Positions 36,226 to 43,614 of a DNA stretch of 64,000 bases are shown in pieces. This DNA is from Pseudoalteromonas espejiana DSM 9414 (lineage in GTDB: Bacteria; Pseudomonadota; Gammaproteobacteria; Enterobacterales; Alteromonadaceae): assembly GCF_002221525.1 (NCBI RefSeq), contig NZ_CP011028.1, positions 321,001 through 385,000 of the forward strand, written 5' to 3'. Within the stretch, counting starts at the first letter, position 1. Each line of letters opens with the position of its first letter. Below the pieces are notes generated by a model. That model searched no databases and was not told the origin of the DNA. It was given only the letters and a program-made list of their open reading frames with translations. Made by a program: the position numbers and the translations under genes.

Positions 36226-36744
36226 TTATAATTCTTCGATTGTTTGGAAGTTGTTGGTAAACACGCAGATATCGCCGGCAATTGTTAGGCTTTTTTCTAC
36301 AATATCGCGAGCGCTTAAGTCGGTGTTTTCTAATAGTGCAGTTGCTGCTGATTGAGCAAAGTTACCACCACTACCAATTGCGATTAGGTCGTTTTCTGGC
36401 TGCACTACATCACCGTTACCAGTAATAATAAGTGAGGCTGTTTCATCGGCAACGGCAAGCAAGGCTTCAAGCTTGCGAAGGGCTCGGTCGCTACGCCAAT
36501 CTTTAGCCATTTCTACTGCGGCTTTAGTGAGGTTACCTTGGTGCATTTCTAGTTTGCTTTCAAAGCGTTCGAAAAGGGTAAAGGCATCAGCAGTACCGCC
36601 AGCAAAGCCAGCAATTACTTTGCCATTATAAAGGCGTCGAACTTTACGGGCATTGCCCTTCATTACGGTATTGCCAAGCGATACTTGGCCGTCGCCACCA
36701 ATTACTACTTTATTGTCGCGGCGTACACTTACGATAGTGGTCAT
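36226..36744 (-). CDS. hslV: ATP-dependent protease catalytic subunit HslV
   Basis: A 172-residue proteasome-beta-like threonine protease. After Met removal the catalytic Thr is first (TTIVSVRRD); [15 protein letters not shown] and [17 protein letters not shown] follow. The open frame extends six codons upstream, but the ATG at 36744 is required to expose the Thr and has a strong ribosome site (GAGGAA, 6 bases before). In E. coli hslVU are heat-shock genes; no sigma-32 promoter could be confidently placed here. It follows ftsN. Confidence 0.97.
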   Translation of the reverse strand: MTTIVSVRRDNKVVIGGDGQVSLGNTVMKGNARKVRRLYNGKVIAGFAGGTADAFTLFERFESKLEMHQGNLTKAAVEMAKDWRSDRALRKLEALLAVADETASLIITGNGDVVQPENDLIAIGSGGNFAQSAATALLENTDLSARDIVEKSLTIAGDICVFTNNFQTIEEL

Positions 36745-36823
36745 GTTATTCCTCATCATCAAGCTACAGGGGCAGCTTGTAAAAAACGATTATGATGAGG
36801 TTATATGGGTGAATAGACTAATT

Positions 36824-37351
36824 TCAAGTCCAACCCCAAATTCCGCAGCCAACAACGTGTACACGCTTGAGCTTGTTTTTATCACTTTCGGCTTGGCGTT
36901 TGGTTTTATAAGGGCCTAAGCGCACTTTATACCAAATACCGCTGGTGCCTGTGGTTTTTTTAATTTCAGAGATTAGCCCAGCAAACGCTATTTTGGCTTT
37001 TAGGGTTTCTGCTTGCTCATGGGTTCTAAACGAGCCACATTGCATAACATAAGGACCTTTTTGCTCAATTTCTCTAACTTCTACTTGGATCTCATGCTCA
37101 CGTATTTCTTCAATAAACTTTGGTGCACGCGGCTTTGCTATTTCTACTTTTTCAACTTTTTTGGGGTGAGCTTGTTGTTCAACAAGTTCTGGGTCGGCAT
37201 TACTTTTAATAAACCATAAGCCATAGGCAAATCCGCCTACCAGTAAAAGAGCAATAATAACTAACAGTATAGGGAATGGTTTTTTAGCAGGGACTTGCTT
37301 GGTGTTTTTTCTGCCCGCTGGCTTTTTATTAATATAATCGTGCTGTGCCAT
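36824..37351 (-). CDS. ftsN: Cell division protein FtsN-like (SPOR domain)
   Basis: A 175-residue bitopic membrane protein. A short basic cytoplasmic part (residues 1-25) is followed by one membrane segment (about 27-48, PFPILLVIIALLLVGGFAYG), a linker rich in charged residues, and a C-terminal SPOR domain (about 98-170, YVMQCGSFRTHEQAETLKAK) that binds denuded septal peptidoglycan. FtsN triggers septal synthesis. It is shorter than E. coli FtsN (319 residues), mainly in the linker. Order priA - ftsN - hslV - hslU supports the call. Confidence 0.88.
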   Translation of the reverse strand: MAQHDYINKKPAGRKNTKQVPAKKPFPILLVIIALLLVGGFAYGLWFIKSNADPELVEQQAHPKKVEKVEIAKPRAPKFIEEIREHEIQVEVREIEQKGPYVMQCGSFRTHEQAETLKAKIAFAGLISEIKKTTGTSGIWYKVRLGPYKTKRQAESDKNKLKRVHVVGCGIWGWT

Positions 37352-37362
37352 TTGGCTTTAAC

Positions 37363-39549
37363 CTAAATCATGTCTATAGGGTCAACATCTAAACTCCAGC
37401 GAACCTTTTGTGCCAGTTTGCTGGTGCTTAAATAGTCAACCATTTGCGCAAGATACTGATGCAATGCTTTGCGGTCGTGCGCTTGAATATGCAATTGAAA
37501 CCGATACATACCTGCTACTCTTTCTAGTGGGGCAGGGATCGGACCGAGCAATTGTATACCAGATACCCCGTTAACAGGAACCAAATCCGTCAAAAAATCG
37601 ACAACTTGCTTAATGCTGTGTCCTTGAGCTCTTACAATGGCCATATTTGTAATTGGCGGTAAATCTGCATCATCTCGCTCACTGAGTGCAAAGCGTGCAA
37701 AGTCTTGATAACCGTTGTTTACTAAATCTTGTAACAGAGGGTGCTCAGGGAAATGCGTTTGCAATTGCACTTGCCCAGGTTCGCCTGAGCGGCCCGCGCG
37801 CCCAGCTACTTGTGTAACTAACTGTGCCAAATGTTCTGTGGCTCTAAAATCGCAAGAGTATAGTCCGCTATCTACATCTAAAATAAGTACTAGACTTACA
37901 TCGGCAAAGTGGTGCCCTTTTGCCAGCATTTGTGTGCCTACTAAAATACGTGCGCCACCTTGGTTAATTTCATCTAGGGCTTTTTCTAGGCTACCTTTAC
38001 GGCGGGTAGAATCACGGTCGATACGTGTGACTGGTGTATCTGGAAATTCGCTAGTTAAAAATTCTTCTATTTGCTCGGTGCCTTTACCATTTGGAAATAT
38101 TTGTGTGCTACCGCAATCTGGGCATTGGTGTGGTACTTGATGTTGCTCGCCACAGTGATGGCAAATCATTTGTCCAATCGCTTTATGAAACGTAGCACTG
38201 GTGCTACAGCGGTTACACTCGCTTAACCAGCCACATTCATGGCAAATAAGGGTGGGAGAAAAACCACGCCGATTTAAAAATACCATCACTTGTTTACCCC
38301 GATTTAAATGCTGGCGCATAGTAGCAAGGCTTGCGTGCGCAATACCTGCTTGGTCAGGTTGGCCTTTCATATCGAGTAATTTAAATTGGTTATCGGTGGC
38401 TGTTTGGGCGCGCTCTGTAAGGCTCAAAAGCTGATATTTATTATTTATAGCTTTGTGTAGGGTTTCGAGCGCAGGCGTAGCACTGCCTAAAATAAGCGGT
38501 ATTTTATGCTGAAATGCACGATAAGCAGCTAAATCGCGTGCATGATAGCGTAAGGTGTCTTGTTGTTTAAATGAAGAGTCGTGTTCTTCATCAACCACTA
38601 GCATACCGAGCTTTAAAAAGGGCAGAAAAATACTCGAGCGTGTGCCTATCACTATAGCGCAGCTGCCTTTTTCGCAAAAGCGCCAAGTTTGTAAACGCTC
38701 GTTATCGGTTAAGGCCGAGTGCCATAACATAATCGGCGTATCGGGAAAGCGTCTTCGAAAGCGATTAACTGTTTGTGGTGTTAAGCCAATTTCGGGAACA
38801 AGCACCAGTGCTTGCTCGCCGCGCTTTAGTACTTCTTCTAAGCATTGTAAGTAGACCTCGGTTTTACCGCTGCCGGTAACGCCTTCTAGTAAAAAGCTTT
38901 TAAAGCCAACACTTTGATTTATGGTCGTGCACGCTACGGCTTGCTCTTTATTAAGTACAGGTTTGGTGCCCACAGTGGGCGCTACACTTTGCCATTGGTT
39001 ATCGTGCTCTATAGTTTGCGTTATTAGTTCTTTATCTATAAGGCTATCGATGGTTTTTTTATTAAAGCCGAGTGCTTTTAGCTCGGTTAACGATGATTTA
39101 CCTGACTGCGCGAGTTGCTTTAACAGATTTAACTGGGTTTTAGCTTTTAATGACGGTAACTTAGCGCCTTTGTCGGTTAGGGTAACCATGTTAATACTGG
39201 TTTTATCTGGGTTTTCACCTTGGCGAAGCGCGCTTGGCAACGCAATATGAATAGTCTCACCTAACGGGTAACAGTAATAGCGTGCTGTAAAGCTTAGTAG
39301 CTCTAAATGTTGCGCAGACAAAATAGGGGATTGATCAATAACATCAATAATTGTTTTAATTTTGTTTTCGGGTACTTCGGTGCTGTTTTTAACCGCTAAT
39401 ACCACAGCAACTTTTTTTTGATTACCAAAGGGGACTAGTACGCGCATACCTGGCGTTATCGAATCTGATAAAAGCGTAAGTTGTTCATCTATTTTATAAT
39501 CAAAGGTGCGTGGCAGCGGGACTTTAATGGCAACTTCAACAAAAAGCAT
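37363..39549 (-). CDS. priA: Primosomal protein N' (replication restart helicase PriA)
   Basis: A 728-residue DEAH-type helicase that reloads the replisome at collapsed forks. The N-terminal DNA-binding domain begins VEVAIKVPLPRTFDY. Walker A is GVTGSGKTEVYL (about residue 225), the DEEH box is LVVDEEHDSSFK, and a zinc region has eight Cys in four pairs (CHEC, CNRC, CHHC, CPDC). Motif V/VI is in GTQMLAKGHHFADV and TQVAGRAGRS. All are intact. It is 11 bases upstream of ftsN, so the four genes priA-ftsN-hslVU may be one transcript. Confidence 0.97.
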   Translation of the reverse strand: MLFVEVAIKVPLPRTFDYKIDEQLTLLSDSITPGMRVLVPFGNQKKVAVVLAVKNSTEVPENKIKTIIDVIDQSPILSAQHLELLSFTARYYCYPLGETIHIALPSALRQGENPDKTSINMVTLTDKGAKLPSLKAKTQLNLLKQLAQSGKSSLTELKALGFNKKTIDSLIDKELITQTIEHDNQWQSVAPTVGTKPVLNKEQAVACTTINQSVGFKSFLLEGVTGSGKTEVYLQCLEEVLKRGEQALVLVPEIGLTPQTVNRFRRRFPDTPIMLWHSALTDNERLQTWRFCEKGSCAIVIGTRSSIFLPFLKLGMLVVDEEHDSSFKQQDTLRYHARDLAAYRAFQHKIPLILGSATPALETLHKAINNKYQLLSLTERAQTATDNQFKLLDMKGQPDQAGIAHASLATMRQHLNRGKQVMVFLNRRGFSPTLICHECGWLSECNRCSTSATFHKAIGQMICHHCGEQHQVPHQCPDCGSTQIFPNGKGTEQIEEFLTSEFPDTPVTRIDRDSTRRKGSLEKALDEINQGGARILVGTQMLAKGHHFADVSLVLILDVDSGLYSCDFRATEHLAQLVTQVAGRAGRSGEPGQVQLQTHFPEHPLLQDLVNNGYQDFARFALSERDDADLPPITNMAIVRAQGHSIKQVVDFLTDLVPVNGVSGIQLLGPIPAPLERVAGMYRFQLHIQAHDRKALHQYLAQMVDYLSTSKLAQKVRWSLDVDPIDMI

Positions 39550-39682
39550 AACAACTCAGGTGTATAAGATTAATGGCTTAATGTACTAAAAATGAGGGAA
39601 AAAACCTACTAACAAAAGCAATAGGTATAATGATTGCTTACTTTTTAGCAAAAAAGCTAATTAATACTTGTGTGGTGGTGGG

Positions 39683-39749
39683 TTGTTGGATAAAATCCGC
39701 GACCAACAAATTTGTTTTAACGACGTATGGTGCCAGACTTCGGGTTTGG
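39683..39749 (+). promoter_or_regulatory. Structured 5' leader of rpmE
   Basis: Two stem-loops precede rpmE: TTGTTGG / CCAACAA (7 bp, 39683-39709) and CCAGAC / GTTTGG (6 bp with one G-U, loop TTCGG, 39733-39749). The second ends about 30 bases before the ATG. Autoregulatory L31 leaders are known in gammaproteobacteria and E. coli L31 represses its own mRNA, so this may be the L31 binding target. I cannot test the match to a covariance model. Confidence 0.5.
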
Positions 39750-39779
39750 AGAGCGATGCGGCCTTAACTAGAGGTTCCT

Positions 39780-39995
39780 ATGAAAGAAGGTATTCACCCT
39801 AAGTACGAAGTAATTTCTGCAACATGTTCATGCGGAAACAAATTCGAAACTCGTTCTACTCTGTGCAAAGACATCCACTTAGACGTATGTTCTGCGTGTC
39901 ACCCGTTTTACACTGGTAAGCAAAAGATTTTAGACACTGGCGGCCGTGTTGATCGCTTTAACAAGCGCTTCGGTGCACTTAGCAGCAAGAAGTAA
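39780..39995 (+). CDS. rpmE: 50S ribosomal protein L31 (zinc-binding type)
   Basis: A 71-residue ribosomal protein of the large subunit that bridges to the small subunit. It is the C+ form: Cys in SATCSCGN and in [12 protein letters not shown] provide a zinc site. The C-terminal [12 protein letters not shown] is the family signature. A zinc-free paralogue, if present, lies outside the window. The ribosome site AGAGG is 7 bases upstream. It is divergent from priA, as in E. coli. Confidence 0.98.
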   Translation: MKEGIHPKYEVISATCSCGNKFETRSTLCKDIHLDVCSACHPFYTGKQKILDTGGRVDRFNKRFGALSSKK

Positions 39996-40011
39996 TTATT
40001 GCTGTTTAGTT

Positions 40012-40039
40012 AAAAAAAGCACCTTAGGGTGCTTTTTTT
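40012..40039 (+). terminator. Terminator of rpmE
   Basis: AAAAAAAGCACC / GGGTGCTTTTTTT with a TTA loop, about 15 bases after the rpmE stop. Confidence 0.9.
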
Positions 40040-40184
40040 GTGCCTGTAATTTATTATTTCTGCCTCAAACTCCCTGAATTTCCCTTAAGCTTGTTTGCAT
40101 AACTATTTCCTGTTCTTATTCTGAATATGCATAAACCTTTGCAGACAAACCCTATAATCTTCTCTATATTTTTTATACGTTAAT

Positions 40185-40204
40185 TTTTAACCAAGTGGTT
40201 AAAA
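40185..40204. promoter_or_regulatory. 20-bp near-perfect palindrome upstream of malic enzyme gene
   Basis: TTTTAACCA and TGGTTAAAA flank a 2-base centre. The symmetry and size fit a dimeric regulator site. It is the first of four palindromes in the 520-base gap before the malic enzyme gene. The regulator is unknown. Confidence 0.5.
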
Positions 40205-40279
40205 GTGCTTATCGTGGTGATATTTGTTTTTAAAGTAGATAAACGCGCCATTTTGGTGCATTTTTTATTTTTAATTACG

Positions 40280-40371
40280 CGTTATTTTTTAAAAATAACG
40301 TTAGGGCTAAATGAACCTCAAAAAGTACTTTTTAGATGAATTTTTATTTATTTAAAGTTGATAACTTTAAG
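40280..40371. other. Cluster of three AT-rich palindromes upstream of malic enzyme gene
   Basis: Three inverted repeats follow one another: CGTTATTTTT / AAAAATAACG with one central base (40280-40300), AAAAAGT / ACTTTTT with none (40321-40334), and TTAAAGTT / AACTTTAA with a 3-base centre (40353-40371). None has terminator character in the right place. With the palindrome at 40185 they fill an otherwise empty 521-base gap (39996-40516) and could be operator sites or a remnant of a non-coding RNA. Confidence 0.45.
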
Positions 40372-40516
40372 CGAAGTTGCTGATAAATCACTTAAAATTA
40401 ACGGATATAGCATATAACAGGATAGACCTGATATTGCTTGGAATTTAAAAATAATAAGAGTATCTTAGCCTCATACTCCCTCTCACTTAACTTAAATTGC
40501 AGGATACCATCGCGTT

Positions 40517-41758
40517 ATGTCAGATTTTCGTGAACAAGCATTACATTACCACTCACATCCCGTTCCAGGCAAAATCAGCATTGAGCTAACTAAATCTGCC
40601 GAAACGGTGCAAGATTTAGCATTAGCATATAGCCCAGGTGTTGCAGAGCCTGTACGTGAAATAGCAGCAGACCCAGCAAATGCATATAAATATACCGGTA
40701 AAGGTAATATGGTTGCGGTGATCACAAATGGTACGGCAATTTTAGGGCTCGGTAATTTAGGCCCGCTTGCGTCTAAACCGGTTATGGAAGGTAAAGCGTT
40801 ATTGTTTAAACGTTTTGCAGGGCTTGATTCTATCGATATTGAAGTTAAGCACCGTACTACAGAAGATTTTATTAATACTGTGGCAAACATTGCCGACACG
40901 TTTGGTGGTATCAACCTAGAAGATATTAAAGCACCTGAGTGTTTTGAAATTGAAAAAGCCCTTATTGAGCGTTGTAGCATTCCGGTATTTCATGATGACC
41001 AACACGGTACCGCAATTGTAACTGCTGCGGGTATGCTCAATGCGTTAGAAGTACAGGGTAAATCAATTGAAGATGCCATCATTGTATGTTTAGGTGCTGG
41101 TGCTGCAGCCGTTGCCTGTATGGAGCTGTTAATTAAGTGTGGCGCACTACGCGAGCATATTTATATGTTGGATCGTAAGGGTGTTATTCATACACGCCGT
41201 GATGATTTAAACGAATACAAACAGTTATTTGCTAACAATACCGATAAGCGTACTTTGCAAGATGTAATTGCTGATGCCGATGTGTTTGTGGGTGTATCTG
41301 GCCCTAATTTATTGGCGCCAGAAGACTTAAAACTAATGGCCGATAAGCCTGTTGTGTTTGCGTGTTCAAACCCAGATCCTGAAATTGCGCCTGAGCTTGC
41401 TCATTCAGCACGTAACGATTTAATTATGGCAACGGGTCGCTCAGACTTCCCTAACCAAGTTAATAATGTTTTATGTTTTCCGTTTATTTTCCGTGGTGCA
41501 CTTGATGTACGTGCAAGCGCTATTAACGACGAAATGAAAATTGCTGCCGTAGAGGCGATTCGTAGTATTGCTAAAGAACCCGTGCCGGCTGAAGTATTAA
41601 AAGCGGCAGGTGTAGATAAACTTGAATTTGGCGCAGACTATATTATTCCTAAGCCTATGGACCCACGCTTATTACCACGTATAGCAAAAGCTGTGGCAGT
41701 GGCGGCTGTTGACTCTGGTGTGGCGCAAATTGATTTACCTGAAAATTATATGGCTTAA
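40517..41758 (+). CDS. NAD(P)-dependent malic enzyme, short form
   Basis: A 413-residue enzyme that oxidatively decarboxylates malate to pyruvate. The N-terminal domain has DLALAYSPGVAEPVREIA, the catalytic region YTGKGNMVAVITNGTAILGLG, metal and substrate residues in IKAPECFEIE and HDDQHGTAIV, and the dinucleotide site IVCLGAGAAAVACMELL. It lacks the phosphotransacetylase-like extension of E. coli MaeB, so it is the short bacterial form. It follows a long palindrome-rich gap, suggesting complex control, and ends at a bidirectional terminator. Confidence 0.93.
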   Translation: MSDFREQALHYHSHPVPGKISIELTKSAETVQDLALAYSPGVAEPVREIAADPANAYKYTGKGNMVAVITNGTAILGLGNLGPLASKPVMEGKALLFKRFAGLDSIDIEVKHRTTEDFINTVANIADTFGGINLEDIKAPECFEIEKALIERCSIPVFHDDQHGTAIVTAAGMLNALEVQGKSIEDAIIVCLGAGAAAVACMELLIKCGALREHIYMLDRKGVIHTRRDDLNEYKQLFANNTDKRTLQDVIADADVFVGVSGPNLLAPEDLKLMADKPVVFACSNPDPEIAPELAHSARNDLIMATGRSDFPNQVNNVLCFPFIFRGALDVRASAINDEMKIAAVEAIRSIAKEPVPAEVLKAAGVDKLEFGADYIIPKPMDPRLLPRIAKAVAVAAVDSGVAQIDLPENYMA

Positions 41759-41770
41759 ATAGCCGCAAAT

Positions 41771-41799
41771 AAAAAACCTCAGCTTGGCTGAGGTTTTTT
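41771..41799. terminator. Bidirectional terminator between malic enzyme gene and metJ
   Basis: AAAAAACCTCAGC / GCTGAGGTTTTTT with a TTG loop between two convergent genes. Confidence 0.92.
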
Positions 41800-41838
41800 G
41801 TTTTAAGCAACTAAAAAGTAGCGAGTGTAAATGCTTGG

Positions 41839-42159
41839 CTACTCTTCGTTTAAAATAGGGACTTCGAGCCCCATTTCTTGCATTATTTTTTTCACTTCTT
41901 CTGGGACTTTTTCTGCGTTATCTTTACGAAGGTCATCATCGTTTGGTAACGGCTGACCGGTAAAAGCATGCAAAAAGGCTTCACATAAAAGCTCGCTATT
42001 TGTTGCATGGCGCAGATTGTTAATTTGACGACGGGTGCGTTCGTCAGTTAATACTTTTAATACATTTAACGGGATCGAAACGGTGATCTTTTTAACTTGT
42101 TCTGATTTTTTCCCGTGTTCTGCGTATGGGTGAATATACTCACCATTCCATTTAGCCAT
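41839..42159 (-). CDS. metJ: Methionine repressor MetJ
   Basis: A 106-residue ribbon-helix-helix repressor that binds met boxes as dimers with S-adenosylmethionine as corepressor. The DNA-contacting strand is in [15 protein letters not shown] (about residues 22-36), followed by the helix [19 protein letters not shown] and [16 protein letters not shown]. It is nearly the length of E. coli MetJ (105) and strongly conserved. Divergent from metBL, with met boxes in the shared gap. Confidence 0.98.
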   Translation of the reverse strand: MAKWNGEYIHPYAEHGKKSEQVKKITVSIPLNVLKVLTDERTRRQINNLRHATNSELLCEAFLHAFTGQPLPNDDDLRKDNAEKVPEEVKKIMQEMGLEVPILNEE

Positions 42160-42267
42160 AAGATGTATAATTGCCTTAGATTAATAATTGCTCACACGGC
42201 GATAAAAGCGTGTAAATACGCGTGAAATTCTATCGTTTTAAAAAAGATAGTCAAATAATAGATTTTT

Positions 42268-42338
42268 AGCCATCTGGAGCTTTAAATGTTTTGACATCTT
42301 TATATTGATAATTTACTCTTTTAGACGTCTAAACATCC
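42268..42338. promoter_or_regulatory. Met boxes between metJ and metB
   Basis: The consensus met box is AGACGTCT, used in tandem. A perfect AGACGTCT lies at 42323-42330, followed directly by the weaker AAACATCC. TGACATCT at 42292-42299 (6 of 8) and AGCCATCT at 42268-42275 are further imperfect boxes. Their position 20-90 bases before metB fits MetJ repression of both divergent units. Confidence 0.8.
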
Positions 42339-42358
42339 AAATAAACTAGGTGACGAAT

Positions 42359-43609
42359 ATGAGCGAAAAAAACAAAGCGACCATTGCTGTACGAAATGGG
42401 GTTGATGCCGATAAACATCACGGTGCAGTAGTACCCCCTATTTATTTATCGACTACGTATTCGTTTGCTGACTTTGATACTAAGCGTGCTTATGATTATG
42501 GTCGTAGCGGCAATCCTAACCGCGATATTTTAGCTGAAACCCTTGCTGAACTTGAGGGCGGGGCTCGCGGCATAATAACAGCAACAGGCATGGCTGCAGT
42601 ACATTTAGCAACTCAGTTACTAAATAACGATGATACGCTCGTTATACCGCACGACTGTTATGGCGGAAGCTATCGTTTATTTACCTCTTTAGAAAAGCGC
42701 GGTTTACTTAAGTTAAAGGTACTTGATTTAACCAAGCAAGAAAACCTAGATCAAATAGTCGCAATCAAACCTAAGTTAATTTGGATAGAAACACCGAGTA
42801 ACCCAGTGCTGCGCTTAACCGACATTAAAGCCGTTACTGATATAGCAAAACAATGTGGCGCGCTTGTAGCTGCAGACAACACGTTTTTATCACCAGCGCT
42901 ACAAAACCCAATTAAGTTGGGTGTAGATATTGTGGTGCACTCAACCACGAAGTATATAAACGGCCACTCAGATGTTGTCGGTGGCGCGGTAGTTGCTGCT
43001 ACGCAGGAGCTTGGCGATGAGCTTGCTTGGTGGGCTAACAACATTGGTATTACAGGCGCACCTTTTGATAGTTACTTAACGCTTCGTGGCTTACGTACTT
43101 TAAATGTTCGCTTAAAGCAGCATCAAGAAAACGCGCTTGCCATTGCCAAATACCTTGAGAGTTCAGAATTTGTAAGCCAAGTTTACTATCCGGGGCTTGA
43201 ATCTCACCCTCAACATGCACTTGCTAAAGCGCAACAACTTGGCTTTGGTGGCATGGTGAGTTTTGATATTAAGGGTGATGTGAACGATGCAGCTGCATTT
43301 TTGACAAGCCTTAAAGAGTTTAGCTTAGCTGAATCTTTAGGAGGGGTTGAAAGCTTAATTTGTCACCCAGCAACCATGACTCATGCAGGTATGGAACCAA
43401 AAGCACGACTTGAGGCTGGCGTGGGCGATACGTTAATTCGTATTTCGGTAGGTATTGAAGATATAGATGATTTACTTGCTGACTTTGAGCGTGTATTTAA
43501 TTTGGTTAAGCCGGGTCAAAATAAGAATGTTGGTCGTGTAGGCAAAGCTGCTGGCAGTGTTGAAGGTGATGTTAAGCAACAATGTGCTGCACATCCTGCG
43601 TTGTGGTAA
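42359..43609 (+). CDS. metB: Cystathionine gamma-synthase
   Basis: A 416-residue PLP enzyme that condenses O-succinyl- (or acetyl-) homoserine with cysteine to form cystathionine. The PLP Lys is in HSTTKYINGHSDVVGG (about residue 200), the phosphate-binding ATGMAAVHLA is near residue 77, and YDYGRSGNPNRD and SLGGVESLICHPATMTHA are family signatures. ATG 42359 has AGGTGA 6 bases upstream and is preferred over GTG 42350. metL follows after 5 bases; the pair is one MetJ-controlled operon. Cystathionine gamma-lyase is the main alternative; context favours MetB. Confidence 0.94.
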   Translation: MSEKNKATIAVRNGVDADKHHGAVVPPIYLSTTYSFADFDTKRAYDYGRSGNPNRDILAETLAELEGGARGIITATGMAAVHLATQLLNNDDTLVIPHDCYGGSYRLFTSLEKRGLLKLKVLDLTKQENLDQIVAIKPKLIWIETPSNPVLRLTDIKAVTDIAKQCGALVAADNTFLSPALQNPIKLGVDIVVHSTTKYINGHSDVVGGAVVAATQELGDELAWWANNIGITGAPFDSYLTLRGLRTLNVRLKQHQENALAIAKYLESSEFVSQVYYPGLESHPQHALAKAQQLGFGGMVSFDIKGDVNDAAAFLTSLKEFSLAESLGGVESLICHPATMTHAGMEPKARLEAGVGDTLIRISVGIEDIDDLLADFERVFNLVKPGQNKNVGRVGKAAGSVEGDVKQQCAAHPALW

Positions 43610-43614
43610 CAAGC

